Shown here: positions 1 through 12,200 of the stretch, one piece after another | How positions within the stretch are numbered: the stretch's first letter is position 1 | Layout of the letters: the number at the start of each line of letters is the position of its first letter | Assembly (NCBI GenBank): GCA_040954595.2 | Contig: CM082591.2 | Span: 1,178,001-1,242,000 of the forward strand | Origin: Balanoglossus misakiensis | Taxonomy: Eukaryota; Hemichordata | Reading direction: 5' to 3' | Length of the DNA stretch: 64,000 bases | Program-made: the position numbers and the translations under genes | The notes under the pieces: model-generated | What the model was told of the DNA's origin: nothing | Databases searched by the model: none | What the model saw: the letters and a program-made list of their open reading frames with translations, nothing else

Positions 1-369
1 AAAATTTACAGACTGCTATTTTTCTGCTTTCTCAAACTGATGAGTACCCACACCCACACACACAACAAAGATTCATTCATTCATCCATTCATTCATTCAA
101 TCAAAGATGTGTAGATGGTTACTACTTCGGACACACATACAAATGTCAAGATTTAGTCTTATCTGATTTACACAGAATGAGAAACTACATCCAGGATGCA
201 TCTATTTGCAATCACAACGACTTGTCAATCAACACCACAGCACAAACAAGCTTTCCAGGATATGTTTCAAATAGTACTTCATCATGCAGCAACCAACAAC
301 GAGTGAAGGAAGAAAAAAGTCATATATATATCTGAAGAAGACTAAGAGGGAGGGAAGTATAGAGATATG
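1..369. other. ATG13 3' flank with ATTC microsatellite
   Basis: This is sequence downstream of the ATG13 stop codon, so presumably 3' UTR. It holds a short imperfect ATTC repeat near 69-100. I see no exon of another gene in it. Confidence 0.5.
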
Positions 370-3300
370 CTAGCTACTGTTGTCACTGCAGTCTTCTTGA
401 AGACTTTGCACGAAATCATCAAAGTCTGAGAGTTTTTGTTCATATTCTTCCAACTGTTCCACAAATTCACCCTGAAAGAGGCAAAATACCCTTCTGTAAG
501 TTTCACGCTCCTCAGACATGTATATGTATGTTCGTGTACATCTGCAATGTCCATTTACTAACCCCCTAACTACAGTATTTTGGTTTAGCCCTTTGTTTTT
601 CAATGGAGTGGACTGATCCATAGAGAAATGGTGGTTGAACAGGATCACTTTGAAGGGACACTGCTCAAGCATTTACCTTTTCTGACTCAACCTCTTGGAA
701 ACTGCTGTCACTGAAAGAGTCCAATTTTGGTGCGGTCTGACACTCGCGGTAGAATGCTCCTAAATCACTGCTGGAATTGGACTGTGCAAATGCTGGTTTC
801 TACAAATATAAACAACAACATCAAAGATAGCAGTCTTCATCACACCATAACACAAGCCCACTTTGATTATCCACCGTTGAAATTGTAGTTAAGTGTACAA
901 TCGGGTGCCAGAAAAAAATCTGATAAAAATACAAGCTTTTGCTAATCCTGGCATGAACAATCCTACTGTGGCACTTTCATGCAAGTACTTACAAGTTCCA
1001 CCATGACAAAGTCATCTGGTGCAGACAACTGGCTACTGTTGGATTTAGTCGATCCTGTGGATGTAGTCTGGTCACCTGGTTGCTCTGTGGATTCCTATAG
1101 GATCCAAACAAATTCAAAACAAAATCTGAATCCAGCTGCGACTTCAGTAACATATGGTGACCTATCTACACAAATTTATTTCCGAGTCTGATATGATAAA
1201 CAAAGATGGACCAAATGTTCGGAAAGCTAGTCACAAAATCGGGACAAAAGATAAAGCCATCGACTTTCAGGTTCAATAGGGAACACTGCTCACTTACCCC
1301 TTTGGCAGCTGCTAAGTTTTTGTGTTTGGGAGTGTCAGGAGGACCATGGTCTTGTAGCAAAGACATGAATGGAATGTCCGTTGGAAATAACTCTCCCTGA
1401 AACAACAATAGAGAAGTCTGGACATTGAAACTACCACCATGGTAGAAGTGTGATGACATTCACAAGATCATACGCTTACAATAACATCTATAAATGGTTG
1501 ATTTATTCCAAAGTTCAAGTAATTTGCAAATTCTTACCTGATCAGGAGGTGATTTTCCAGTATTGACAAAGGCACCTCTTTTCGGACCTGAGCTGAAACT
1601 TCCAGGGTAATCAGGAAGACTGGACATTTTTGAAACAAATCAGAAACAAAATCCACACAGTTGATCAGTGCACAAAACAAAATCTGCACAGAAGAATATG
1701 TACTACCGGTACCCCAGTATGTGTACTTGGCAACAGCATTCTAACTAGAAAGAGCTGTACTCAAGAAATTGGACATGATTTGTGTATTCTTACCCTGTTT
1801 TTGTTTTATCAATTTCCGACGAACTTCTCGTCCTAGTAATGACATTCTGTGGTTGCGTTTGGAGCTGCTGTGGACTGACATCTTTCTGAGATGTCTGTAC
1901 ATACCCACTGGTAGATGGGGAGGTGGAGAATGTGGTCGCACATGAATCTTGGGACTCTGAAACTGATGATGGGGTTTCCTCTTTTTCTGAGGACCTGTTT
2001 TATTAAGGGAGGAATTAATGTCACGTATGTCGATCTGAGCTCATGGGTTGTTCAAAAGCGCTTTGCAAAATATGTGGAACATGTCCAATCAAAGATACAC
2101 ACTACAGTAATTAGCAACAGCCTTCAGCTTTCATTGGATGTGCTTTGATGAAAGCAAAGTGCTGATTGGCTGTCATGTGAAGCATGAGAGAAAGCTGATT
2201 GGCTATTGCCTTGATGATGAAAAAGCAATTTCTGAAAGCTGGTGACTCCATGTGACTTATCTGAAAAGCAAAATTTAAACTCAAATGATAACCACAAGAA
2301 TGAACTAACATATAAAGTGAAGGAATATCACTTTAAAACAAGGAGAAATACTTTGGAAAACATAAACACTCATGACGAGGGAGATGGTGTATTTTCCAAT
2401 AATAAATTCACAGTTGGATGTTTTCCTCAGTTGCAAGCTATTTTCTTCATCCCTGCTCTGACAACAAGAGCAGAGCGTAAAGTCTGCAACATTGTGAATT
2501 ACTGAGCAATGGAATATACAGTTGCTGCTTTTAGCGCAAGTTCACAAAGTTCATGTAAAACTTGTCAGCTATGTGGTTTCTAGCCATTGTAGATTACTGG
2601 TATTTACTTCTTCAACTGTGAATTCTTAATCTCATGCATGTGCAAGCAATAACACCCCACCAACTTAAGCCAGATGTTGCAGGAGCTCAAAGGCATGCTA
2701 ACTAATGTACCATAATTATATGCAGTAACCCACAATGACAAGTCACTGTTTATTTCACAAGGAATAATATGCATACAAACTCACACAGCACAGACAATGA
2801 ACTGTACAAAGTAACCACAAAACGTGGAACTACACAGAGATACAAACTAGGCACCACAGAGGGAAGGATACTTGAGAGATATTTGAACTAATCTACCCAC
2901 CCTGAGCTAAGGTATTGACAAGGTCTAGATAACAGTGCTTTGGGACTGGTTTCAAAATGGTCATCCTTGACTGTCATTGGTGCAGCAGAACTGGTTTGCC
3001 TAAGAGAGCAGGGGCATAGTGGAAATCAGTGTTAGAGACACACATCTACGACATAAATTAACCCTTTCACCACCGTGGTTTAGTCCTAATCCATTGTTTG
3101 CTACCATATAGTTGGACTTCTGAAGAGGTGAATGGGGGTGAAAGGGTTAAATCCAAAACATGAAGTTACACTATGTTATATTGTGCATGTCAGCAATGAA
3201 TTTCGGTCAGATGTAAGTAAAAACAAATGGTAACATCGAAACAAACTTGTACAGGGAACAGATAAGACCACACACACAGACTTTGTTCATGCTTAATCTC

Positions 3301-6300
3301 CTCTGGGAGACCACCTTCAGAAAAATCTTTGTCTGTCTAAAAATGTACCAATGCACACATTGGAACAGGCACATGTAACACAACACAATAAACTATGCTC
3401 GAACCAGTAATGCTTGCGACACATTTGGCAACTGTACACAACAGCACAACACAAAGCAATTAATAACTATATCTAGTTAGTAACCCATACACAGCTATTT
3501 GAATGGTTGATATAATGCTGATGTATTAAGCTTGAGACCAAATTCACTATTCTAGCACCTGACAGCACAAGTATATAATGTTGATAATTACTCTGTCAAA
3601 AATTACTTTGTAACTCCCAACCACACATGATTGCATATGCTTCAGACTGATGATGCGGACATGTAAATTTGAAGATGATACTCAAGATATATGGTGAGCA
3701 TAGGCCCACTAAAGCTTGATAGATAAATCATGTTATTTCATAGATGGTACTAATAGATCTATGGTAAGTATTGGCATGCAAGACATGCAGAATTTACCAT
3801 GCTTTAACTATGCAGCAAGACCACAGCGTTTGACTACAACCATGCAGTAGAACCACACTGTGAAATTCATGCATTCAACTTAAATCAACAGCATGACATC
3901 ATCATTAGTACAACTTAACTACCAGTACATTCACATTACAATGTCCTTGTACACTTAATTGTACCACTCTAAATGACTGATTTAAAAATGTGAATACTCA
4001 ACCCATATGAAACGTTTGTGATGAAAGCTCAAACAGAAATTAAAGCTGCAAGCAGCATTGTCCGGGCCCAAGCTCTATTATCTGATCTGATATTAGATAT
4101 GCACATGATTAATGAGTAGAAACATAATGCTGTTCTATCCCATGAAATATCAAGGTTATATCTATGTTTGGTGCTGATAAAGTGTTAAGTAGGTCAAAGG
4201 TCACCCAGAGGTCACCCAACATTTGGGCAGAAAATTTTAACCCATAGTGGTCCATGTCCAACAAAAACCAGACCTCTAGCCCTTTTGGTTAGCCTGGAAT
4301 TAGGTATGCACACAAATAATGCGTAAAGCAGGTGTCACAGGTGACCCAAAACTTTGGCTTTGGCTTTTCATTATGGCCCCATACCTCCAAATGCCAAGGC
4401 TGTACCTGCTTTGGATGCCGAGATATGCAAAAGTAGGTCAAAGGTCATCTGAGGTCATCCAAAATTTGGGCAGAAAATTTTGACCCATGGTGGTCCATGT
4501 CCAACAAAAACCAGACCTCTAGCCCTTTTGGTTAGCCTATAATTAGGTATGCACATAATTAATGAGTTAAGCAGGTGTCACAGGTGACCCAAAACTTTGG
4601 CTTTTCATTATGGCCCCATACCTCCAAACGCCAAGGCTGTATCTGCTGTGGATGTCGAGATATGCAAAAGTAGGTCAAAGGTCACCTGAGGTCACCCAAC
4701 ATTTGGGCAAAATATTTTGACCCCATACTGGTCCATGTATAACAAAAACAAAACCTCTAGGTCTATTGGTTCATCTGTAATTAGGTATGTACATATTTAA
4801 TGAGGTCAGCAGAGGTCAAAGGGGTCATGAAAAGTAGCAAAATCACATACAAATCGACATACATCAAAAACCAAACTTATAGCCCTATTGGTTAGCCTGG
4901 AATTAGATATGCAGAAAAATCATGCGTCAAAAGTAGGTCAAAGGTCATTGCCAAAATTACCAAAATATTTATAGCTTATTCTTGTCATATGATGATTCAT
5001 ATCCATAAAAAGAATTTCTGTGCTATCAATTTTTAGGCTAGAAAGGGAATTTTTACTTTTTAATTGTTTTTCACAAAATCCAATATGGCCGCCATAATCT
5101 TCAACCAATCACAATGATCTTCGCAAACTTGATAGACATCAGTTAGGTGACCACATACCCCAAACCGCGTGACTCGGTTATCACCGGTTCTGGAGAAGAA
5201 GATTTTTGAAATTTAAGCCAGATTTCAGAAAAAAAATTGTAGCAAAAAAACTGCAACATTGACAGCATAATTTCAAATTACAAAAATGATGGGTAGAAGG
5301 TAAACTACCTGCACACCAAATTTGAAGTCGATCTGACTTGTAGTTTCTGAGATCTGAGATTTGCATTTTTTCAGAATATCCAATATGGCCGCCAGGTCAC
5401 GTGACTAATTAAAAATTCAAGGGTTCAATGCACGACTACTCATTGACCCTGACCACTGTAGCAAGTTTCAGAAGTGTACCTGCAGCGGTGTCTGAGATCT
5501 AGAGCGACAAAGAATTGACACAAGAATAAAGAAAGAAAGAAAGAAAGAATTAAAGCTGCGAGCAGCATTGTCGGGCCCAAGCGCTGATCTTGAATTATAT
5601 ATGCACAGTATGAATGAGAAGAAACAGAATTTTCTATCAGATGTATTATCTCATGACATAACAAGGATGTGTGTATTTTTGCTGCTGAAATAGGGTGAAG
5701 TAGGTCAAAGGTCACCTGAGGTCACCCAACATTTGGGCAAAAAATTTTGACCCCATACTGGTCCATGTCCAACAAAAACCAAAACTCTAGCTCTATTGGT
5801 TCGCCTGTAATTAGGTATGTGCATATTTAATGAGGTCAGCAGGTGTCACAGGTGACCCAAAAATGTGGCTTTACATTTTGGTCCCATCCTACCAAATGCC
5901 ATGGCTGTATCTGCTCTGGATGCTGAGATATGCGAAAGTAGGTCAAAGGTCACCAGAGGTCACCCAACATTTGGGCAAAAAATTTTGATCCCATACTTGT
6001 CCATGTCCAACAAAAACCAAACCTCTAGCTCTATTGGTTCGCCTGTAATTAGCTATGCACATAATTAATGAGGTCAGCAGAGGTCAAAGGGGTCATGAAA
6101 AGTAGCAAAATATTTTGATCACACACTAGTCCACAAGCATCAAAAACCAAACGTCTAGCCCTATAGGTTAGCCTGGAATTAGATATGCAGAAATAATAAC
6201 GCGTGATAAGTAGGTCAAAGGTCATGTGAAAAATCGCCAAAAAATTGTTACATATTTTAGTCACATGACGATTGATATCCATAAAAAGAATTTGTATGCT

Positions 6301-8713
6301 ATCAATTTTTAGACTAGAAAAAGGAATTTCAATTTTTCACTGCTTTTTACAAAATCCAATATGGCCGCCATAATCTTTGACCAATCACAATGCTCTTTGC
6401 AAACTTGATAGACATCAGTGTAGTGACCATACTCCCCGAATCTTGTGACTCAGTCATCGCCCGTTCTGGAGAAGAAGATTTTTGGAGTTTAACTATGGTT
6501 TTTCGAAAATCCAATATGGCCGCCATAATCGTCGACCAATCCCAATGATCTTCGCAAACTTGATAGACATCACTTAGGTGACCACATACCCCAAACCCCG
6601 TGTCTCAGTTATCATCGGTTCTGGAGAAGAAGATTTTTGAAATTTAAGCCAGATTTCAGAAAAAAAATTGTAGCAAAAAAACTGCAACATTGACAGCAAA
6701 ATTTCCAATGACAAAAATGATGGGTAGAAGGTAGTCTACCTGCATGCCAAATTTGAAGTCGATCTGACTTGTAGTTTCTGAGATCTGAGATTTGTATTTT
6801 TTCAGAGAATCCAATATGGCCGCCAGGTCACGTGACTAATTAAGTATTCACAAGTCACTGCACATCTACTCATTGACCTTGACCACTGTAGCAAGTTTGA
6901 GAAGTGTACCTGCAGTAGTTTCAGAGATCTCGTTGGCCGAAGAATTGACACAAGAATAAAGAAAGAAAGAAAGAAAGAAAGAAAAATTCCAACGAAACCA
7001 ATAGGGCCCAAGCGCTTGCTTGCGCTTGGGCCCTAAAAACCCCAACGAAACCAATAGGGCCCAAGCGCTGGTATGCGCTTGGGCCCTAAAAATGTTACAT
7101 TTGAGATAGCACTTACCTATCTGGAATTGCTAGTCTTGTTCTATACGCTGCAGTAAGAGTGATTGTTCCTGTCGGGGTAGCTACTGAACCAACTCGTATA
7201 CTTAAAAATCCTGTTGTAATATAGGGAGATAATATTGAAGAAAAACTGTCAATGACCATATGTTTTTAACCTTACAGAGCAGACACATACAGAGAGTTTT
7301 GATTAGCAAACAAACAGGTGTTTCACCTTCCCTTATTCCTACAAAAAATGAAGAGCATACTACTAACCTTCTCCTAACGCTGATGCTAGATTAACGCTAC
7401 CGAAGTATATTTTATAATAGATTCCGAAATCTGGTCCTTGTTTCCTAGCTAGTCTGTACGCAGGAGTGACTCTACACACACATATGAGAGATTTCAGAAG
7501 TAACGCCATCCTGTTGTAGACTGTGTAGTGGATTTTGGCTTGAGTATCACAGCGTTCATTGATGCCTAAGCACCACGTTTCTAGAATCATACCATCACCC
7601 TGAAAATAAAATTTCATTTATTAGATTTTTTTATGTCGTGAATCCATGTGTTCTAAGTTGTGGTTTTAGGGTCTAAATAGAGGTTATCTTTTAACACTTT
7701 CACCCCCAGTTCCTTCTTTAAAGGTCCAACCTCATAGAAAACAATGGGCTTGGACTGAACCATGGTGGTGAAAGGGTTAAACAAAGTCTCCACTGAATTT
7801 TCTAATATCTTACCTCAGCTGTTTTGAGTGAGATCTCAACGCAGAGTGAGTTACCAATCGATGGTAACTTGTTCGATAGATGCTTTCTTGCTTCTGAAAG
7901 CACATCTGCATTGTCCTTGATTGCTAGATTGAACTAGAACAGAAGGCAGAATGGTCTCGTTACTCCAGAGCAGTAAACATGAAAATAGCCTGAGAAAACC
8001 AGTTGTAAACTCGAAGAGTACTCACCCAATCTGACCCAGTAGACTGAGGTTTGGATTTAGAGCGTATCTTGTCTCCTAATCGGGATTGCACTATAATTTG
8101 TATTGACTGAGGAGGAAAAGGAAAAGGGCTTTCATTTCAGTGAAATTAACATGTTGAATCAGGCTACAGTCAGTGTAACTGCAGTAACTGTAGCGTTTTC
8201 CGCCTTCTTTTGGCATTTTGACGATATCTAGGCCTTCTTTTGACATTTTGACGATATCTTGGCGGAACCAAGAGCTACAATTATTGCAGCTACAGTCAGT
8301 GTGGTTCCTGTCCTAGTAGTAGTAGGTCTACATGTGATAAAGTGACCAACAACCTGATATCCCTGGTTTTAGCCATTAAAGCATATCATGGTCTATATAC
8401 TTATCGTGTTAATTTGATTGTGTGACTGTGTGTGTGTCATAACACTAAAGTTCGATGACCCCTGTGACATCAGGCACAAAATGGTCATAACAACCTATAT
8501 CGTAAATAAAAACTGCGTCACATGGTAAAACCGGATGAAATCACTTTACACACATGAACTATTGAAAACTAATGTAACACTTAGTATCACATTATGGTGA
8601 AAGGACGTAAGGTAAGGAAGAAATTATGATAAACTTACTTTGAGAGCGAGGAATTTTGTAAATTTGTCTAAGTCCTTCTTGTCTTGCGTTGAAAACTTCG
8701 TTTCTGTCGCCAT
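370..8713 (-). CDS. ATG13: Autophagy-related protein 13 (ATG13), 12 exons
   Basis: ATG13 is the HORMA-domain adaptor of the ULK1/ATG1 kinase complex that starts autophagosome formation. Coding exons in transcript order: 8639-8713, 8026-8106, 7814-7933, 7368-7599, 7117-7210, 2901-2999, 1794-1994, 1538-1619, 1298-1396, 993-1094, 677-799, 370-471. All junctions are GT-AG and phases are continuous, giving 469 aa; human ATG13 is of similar size. The N-terminus [18 protein letters not shown], the block [14 protein letters not shown] and the C-terminus [10 protein letters not shown] match vertebrate ATG13. The HORMA part covers roughly residues 1-185. The disordered tail keeps [10 protein letters not shown] and a likely LC3-interacting region, DDFVMV, around F390. 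The 4.1 kb intron between 7117 and 2999 holds two large repeat copies. The gene is divergent with AMBRA1. Exons 2901-2999 and 1538-1619 rest on phase more than on similarity. Confidence 0.95.
999..1016 (-). other. LC3-interacting region (LIR) of ATG13
   Basis: The codons read DDFVMV at about residues 388-393. Vertebrate ATG13 has a known LIR at the equivalent place, DDFVMI, which binds LC3/GABARAP proteins. The aromatic first position, the hydrophobic fourth position and the acidic residues before the core are all kept. Conservation is seen; binding is inferred. Confidence 0.75.
3058..3150. mobile_element. Short TTAA-ended MITE, copy 1
   Basis: A 93-bp element begins TTAACCCTTTCACCACC and ends with its complement, GGGGGTGAAAGGGTTAA. 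The middle keeps the family core around CCATTGTTT. It lies in an ATG13 intron. The same terminal sequence recurs at four other places in this window, so this is a dispersed non-autonomous element. Confidence 0.7.
4039..5548. repeat. 1.5 kb interspersed repeat, copy A
   Basis: This copy starts ATTAAAGCTGCAAGCAGCATTG, near GGGCCCAAGC, and ends GAATTGACACAAGAATAAAG plus an AAAG microsatellite. Inside are sub-repeats of roughly 240 bp, each holding AGGTCAAAGGTCA, a 'caacatttgggcaaaa' stretch and a 'ccaatatggccgcc' stretch. Copy B follows directly in the same orientation with the same start and end. I see no open reading frame of a transposase or reverse transcriptase, so it looks non-autonomous. 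The simple-repeat tail suggests a SINE/LINE-like 3' end, but the class is unknown to me. The whole copy lies in the long ATG13 intron. Confidence 0.75.
5549..6986. repeat. 1.4 kb interspersed repeat, copy B
   Basis: This is the second head-to-tail copy of the repeat at 4039-5548, with the same start (ATTAAAGCTGCGAGCAGC) and a longer AAAG tail at about 6956-6985. Copies A and B differ by many substitutions and by the number of internal sub-repeats, so the duplication is not recent or the two were independent insertions. The copy carries three more perfect AGGTCAAAGGTCA sites. Confidence 0.75.
6990..7090. repeat. Duplicated GGGCCCAAGCGC hairpin
   Basis: Two consecutive units of about 50 bp each read AACGAAACCAATAGGGCCC, then an inverted repeat AGGGCCCAAGCGC / GCGCTTGGGCCCT with a 4-6 base loop. 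The GGGCCCAAGCGC word also occurs at the 5' end of the large repeat just upstream, so the hairpins are probably end-derived parts of the same family. Confidence 0.7.
7691..7780. mobile_element. Short TTAA-ended MITE, copy 2
   Basis: A 90-bp element runs from TTAACACTTTCACCCCC to GGTGGTGAAAGGGTTAA, in an ATG13 intron. It shares the internal words AGGTCCAACCT, ACAATGGG and GGACTGAACCATGG with copies 4 and 5. Confidence 0.75.
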
Positions 8714-9225
8714 ATTTAGTGGAAAAGACACTTTACAAAGGCTTGTCGAGACACTTGACGTACTCTCCGTATTTCATACTTACAAACTTGGGTAAAATTC
8801 AATAAACAGCAAATTCCGACACATATTTTACGTTTCACCAGAAATAATATGCCTCCTCGACTCCATTTTGTTATGATATGACGTCATGGTCGAGAAGAGG
8901 TCATCTCCCAGAAACCATCACGATACACAGTAGTTTATTAGAAATTCCCACGAAACCCGTCTCTCCAAATTTTATAGTTTGTTGGGCAAAATATGACATT
9001 ACAAAGCATCGTTTTATCCCGTGTACTAAAATCTAATAAAGAAAATTAAAACTCTAAGTCCGTCATAGCTTAACAAATGGCGCGTGCGCACTCTCGCCGA
9101 GGACAGCCATTTTGAAAGAAAATCAACAGAGAAACTGTACAAGTGATACGGAATATTATTAACATGATTGCGTATCTCTTTGATAGACTTTAGAACACAA
9201 TTTTGTGAATTTAAAAGACGGGAAA
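8714..9225. promoter_or_regulatory. Shared divergent promoter of ATG13 and AMBRA1
   Basis: Only 512 bp separate the two start codons, which point away from each other. The spacer contains a palindromic CRE (TGACGTCA, 8879-8886), an NRF1-like GC palindrome (GCGCGTGCGCAC, 9080-9091) and a YY1-like GCCATTTTG near 9108. ATG13's own start sits in AAATATGGCGACA, a partial YY1-type context. No TATA box is evident. The layout suggests co-transcription of two autophagy-initiation genes; transcription start sites are not visible from sequence alone. Confidence 0.65.
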
Positions 9226-12200
9226 ATGAGCTCATCTAACGATAATTTCCTGCACCATCTTCTCAAACGAGAAGTTGGGCTTTTTAACGGCAGAGATCGC
9301 GTCTCCCTCGATCGTTTTGTCGAAGATAAGGCAGCTGTGTTTTCAACGGATAACAAAGTACGTGAATTTCATTTACTTGTACGTCACAGAACCCTAATTC
9401 ACGATCAGTCCAAACTATGCCTTGCTAGAGACATGTACGATGTAGTTTTTGTAGTCTTTGTGTGTATGTCACTATGTTAGTGCAAGAAAGCGTCTTCGTC
9501 ACTAAGTGACTTGTTTATTTACCTCTGATGATCATGGCAAGAGAAATTGACATTTTCATGCACTAAAGTATGTGGCGATACCGATTATACAAAAGTCGTC
9601 ATTAGAGTTGTACCATCACAGAAACAGCTGTTTTCTACTTGTCACGACTGATATTTCAAGTAGATGTGTGTTAAATGGTGTTTTGAATTTAGGGCCAAAC
9701 TGACATGACCAGAAATACTATCTGTGAAATGTTACCATATGATATGAATTCTCAATCTCAATCTGCAACCAGCCATAACTAGTACCTCCATGGTATGTGT
9801 AATCCCTTTTAAACTTTGGACGTTTTCACTCCTATTTTCCAGCCATGTGAACTAGCAGGGCAGCCAAGAGCCACATTCCTCATGTCTTTCAGTCCAGATG
9901 GTAACTTGATGGCATCCAATCATGGTGATCACAATGTCCATGTCACTGATATAAGAACAGGGGAGAACACACACACCTTGATTGGTCACCCGAGAACACC
10001 ATGGTGTGTCAGCTTTCATCCGACGTCCAATGATATTCTGGCATCAGGCTGTTTGGCTGGGGAGGTCAGAATTTGGGATTTACATGTGAGTATGAAGCAG
10101 GTACAATGAATGAAGAATGAATTGTATATCGAGACCATTGGTAGTTAGTTGACACAAATCGATCACAAATTTTTTATGTTTATTTATACCTTTCAATTTT
10201 CCCTTCAGCTATACCGCTCTGTGTTTAATAAATGTATTTTCTGTGGGATGTGATTTTTCTACAGGGTGGAAGTGAAAGCTGGAAATCTGACAGTGACGCT
10301 GCCATAGCATCACTGGCATTCCATCCAACAGATCAAGTACTGGCAATAGCGACTGATGATAGACTCTATCTGTGGGATTGGGGTCTTCCTACTCCATTTA
10401 CATATGTAAAGACTGCCAGTCCCAAAGAGAAAATCAGGTAGGTGGCCAGCAGTGTGCTCTAAGTCTATATGATGCGCCAATTACTCAACAACCTCACCGG
10501 TGACTGAATAAAATTAACTGCACTATGACCAGAAGTAACTGTGTGATTGACACTCCTATGTTTTTTTTTCTTTTGCAGATTAGTAAAATTTGATCCAATG
10601 GGGCATTATTTATTGACTGGAGTTGTCAATGCGATCAACAGTGACAGTGATGATGAGTTGGATCTGTCTCTGCCAAGGTAATTGATTATTTTGACTTGCT
10701 GGAAATATTTTACAACACTATACAGCACAGCACAACAAAGTAAAACAAAACACAACATAACACATCAGTTGAGCTTCACATTCTCTCATGTCTTTAAATA
10801 TCTTTCACAGATTCTGGTTGTAATAAACGTTCAATTTTTTTGTCCCTTATTTTCCACTGCAGAGAGGCAGCTGATAGAGATTCCACATATTTTCCCAGCG
10901 CTGAAGTCGACCAACGTCTTGTGAGAAGATTGCGATCACAGTTAACAAGGCAACCAGACACATACAGCAACCCTCATGATGTAGCAGACGCAGTCTTCAC
11001 CAACCCCAGCAATCTAGATTCACTGCACCCGAGTGTAAGACGCAATGTGTCACATGACCTCCAAGGGAGATCTCTCATTTTGCCAACCCAGACATCTCAC
11101 CCAATGAGAGACCAGGATTCGGCTTTATCGGGTACATCCGACACAATAAGTCAGAACATGCAGAGTTTGCCAGGTGAGATGGCTGTGAATCGGCCAATCG
11201 GTGGCCACAATACAGCAAGTGTAAATTACCAAAGTCAAGGTGAACACACGAGGACAGAGAGTGCAACATCACTGCCTAGTACATCATATTCAAATTTACT
11301 TCCAGAAAACCGTGAACCCCCAGTCAGTGTGCACGATTTTGATCTCAGACACTCACAGGGAGTCCACAGTTTTGAATCTGCATCAAGCAATAGCGATACG
11401 AGTGAACACCCCCAAGTGCAGTCACAAACCAGGGCATTAGGCCAATCAGAAAGCAGGACTAGCAGCATTGACCAATCGGAGAGCACTGGGGCAACAGTGC
11501 GACTGTCTGACAACCAATCAGGGAGCAGTGATCTTGACAGCTCACATAGACCTTACATGAGAACTTCACGGATGACAGAACGGCATTCTGTAGGGCAGCG
11601 AGTAACCAGGTCACCCACGGACAGACAGTACTCCAATTTAAGTGTACGAAGGATGAACACGTCAGTCATTGTGTCCAGAAGTAGAGGAGGAGCAAGTGTG
11701 ACTGTACCCAGGACTCATTTGGAATTCTCAGGTACAAGTGCTGATCCAGCCATCAGAGGAGCCTATCACTTTGCAAACCCAGGTAGGATCACTCAAGCCA
11801 TCCCTTTTACTATCACGCTATGGTTCAACCCTACTGCTTTGAATAGCATGGTTGGACTTGTATATCGAGGAATGGGGATGATAGGATTGTATTTTTGCAT
11901 AATACTTTTTTGTGAATGTTGATAATGACAGATCTTCTGAAACAGGTTGACATTTGATTTCCGTAATATTATAAAAAGAGGGATGAATCCTGGTCTCAAT
12001 CATGTAATGCTGATGCCACTGAACATACGGGTAATCTTTAACATGGAATGGATGCATATACTCTGAATTCCAGAGATTTCCCCCGGAGCAAGGACGTATA
12101 GTGCTGTGAGGACATTCCGTCGAGCCCCCCTAAGAGCCTCGAGATTAAACGCACAGCAGCCTCGGAGGTCCATGTCCGATGATTCGTCAACGTCATCTCC

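Noticed and set aside
118-128. SALMFamide assignment for the LAYF-amide peptide (residue numbers of the precursor)
   Set aside because: The peptide ends SRLAYF, so spacing from Ser to Phe is one residue too long for SxLxF or SxFxF.
5440-7054. Several open frames within the ATG13 intron repeats
   Set aside because: They fall inside the interspersed repeat, differ between its copies and show no transposase or polymerase motif.
10682-10924. Plus-strand open frame of 80 residues overlapping AMBRA1
   Set aside because: It spans the AMBRA1 intron and acceptor at 10862; only the downstream frame continues the gene.
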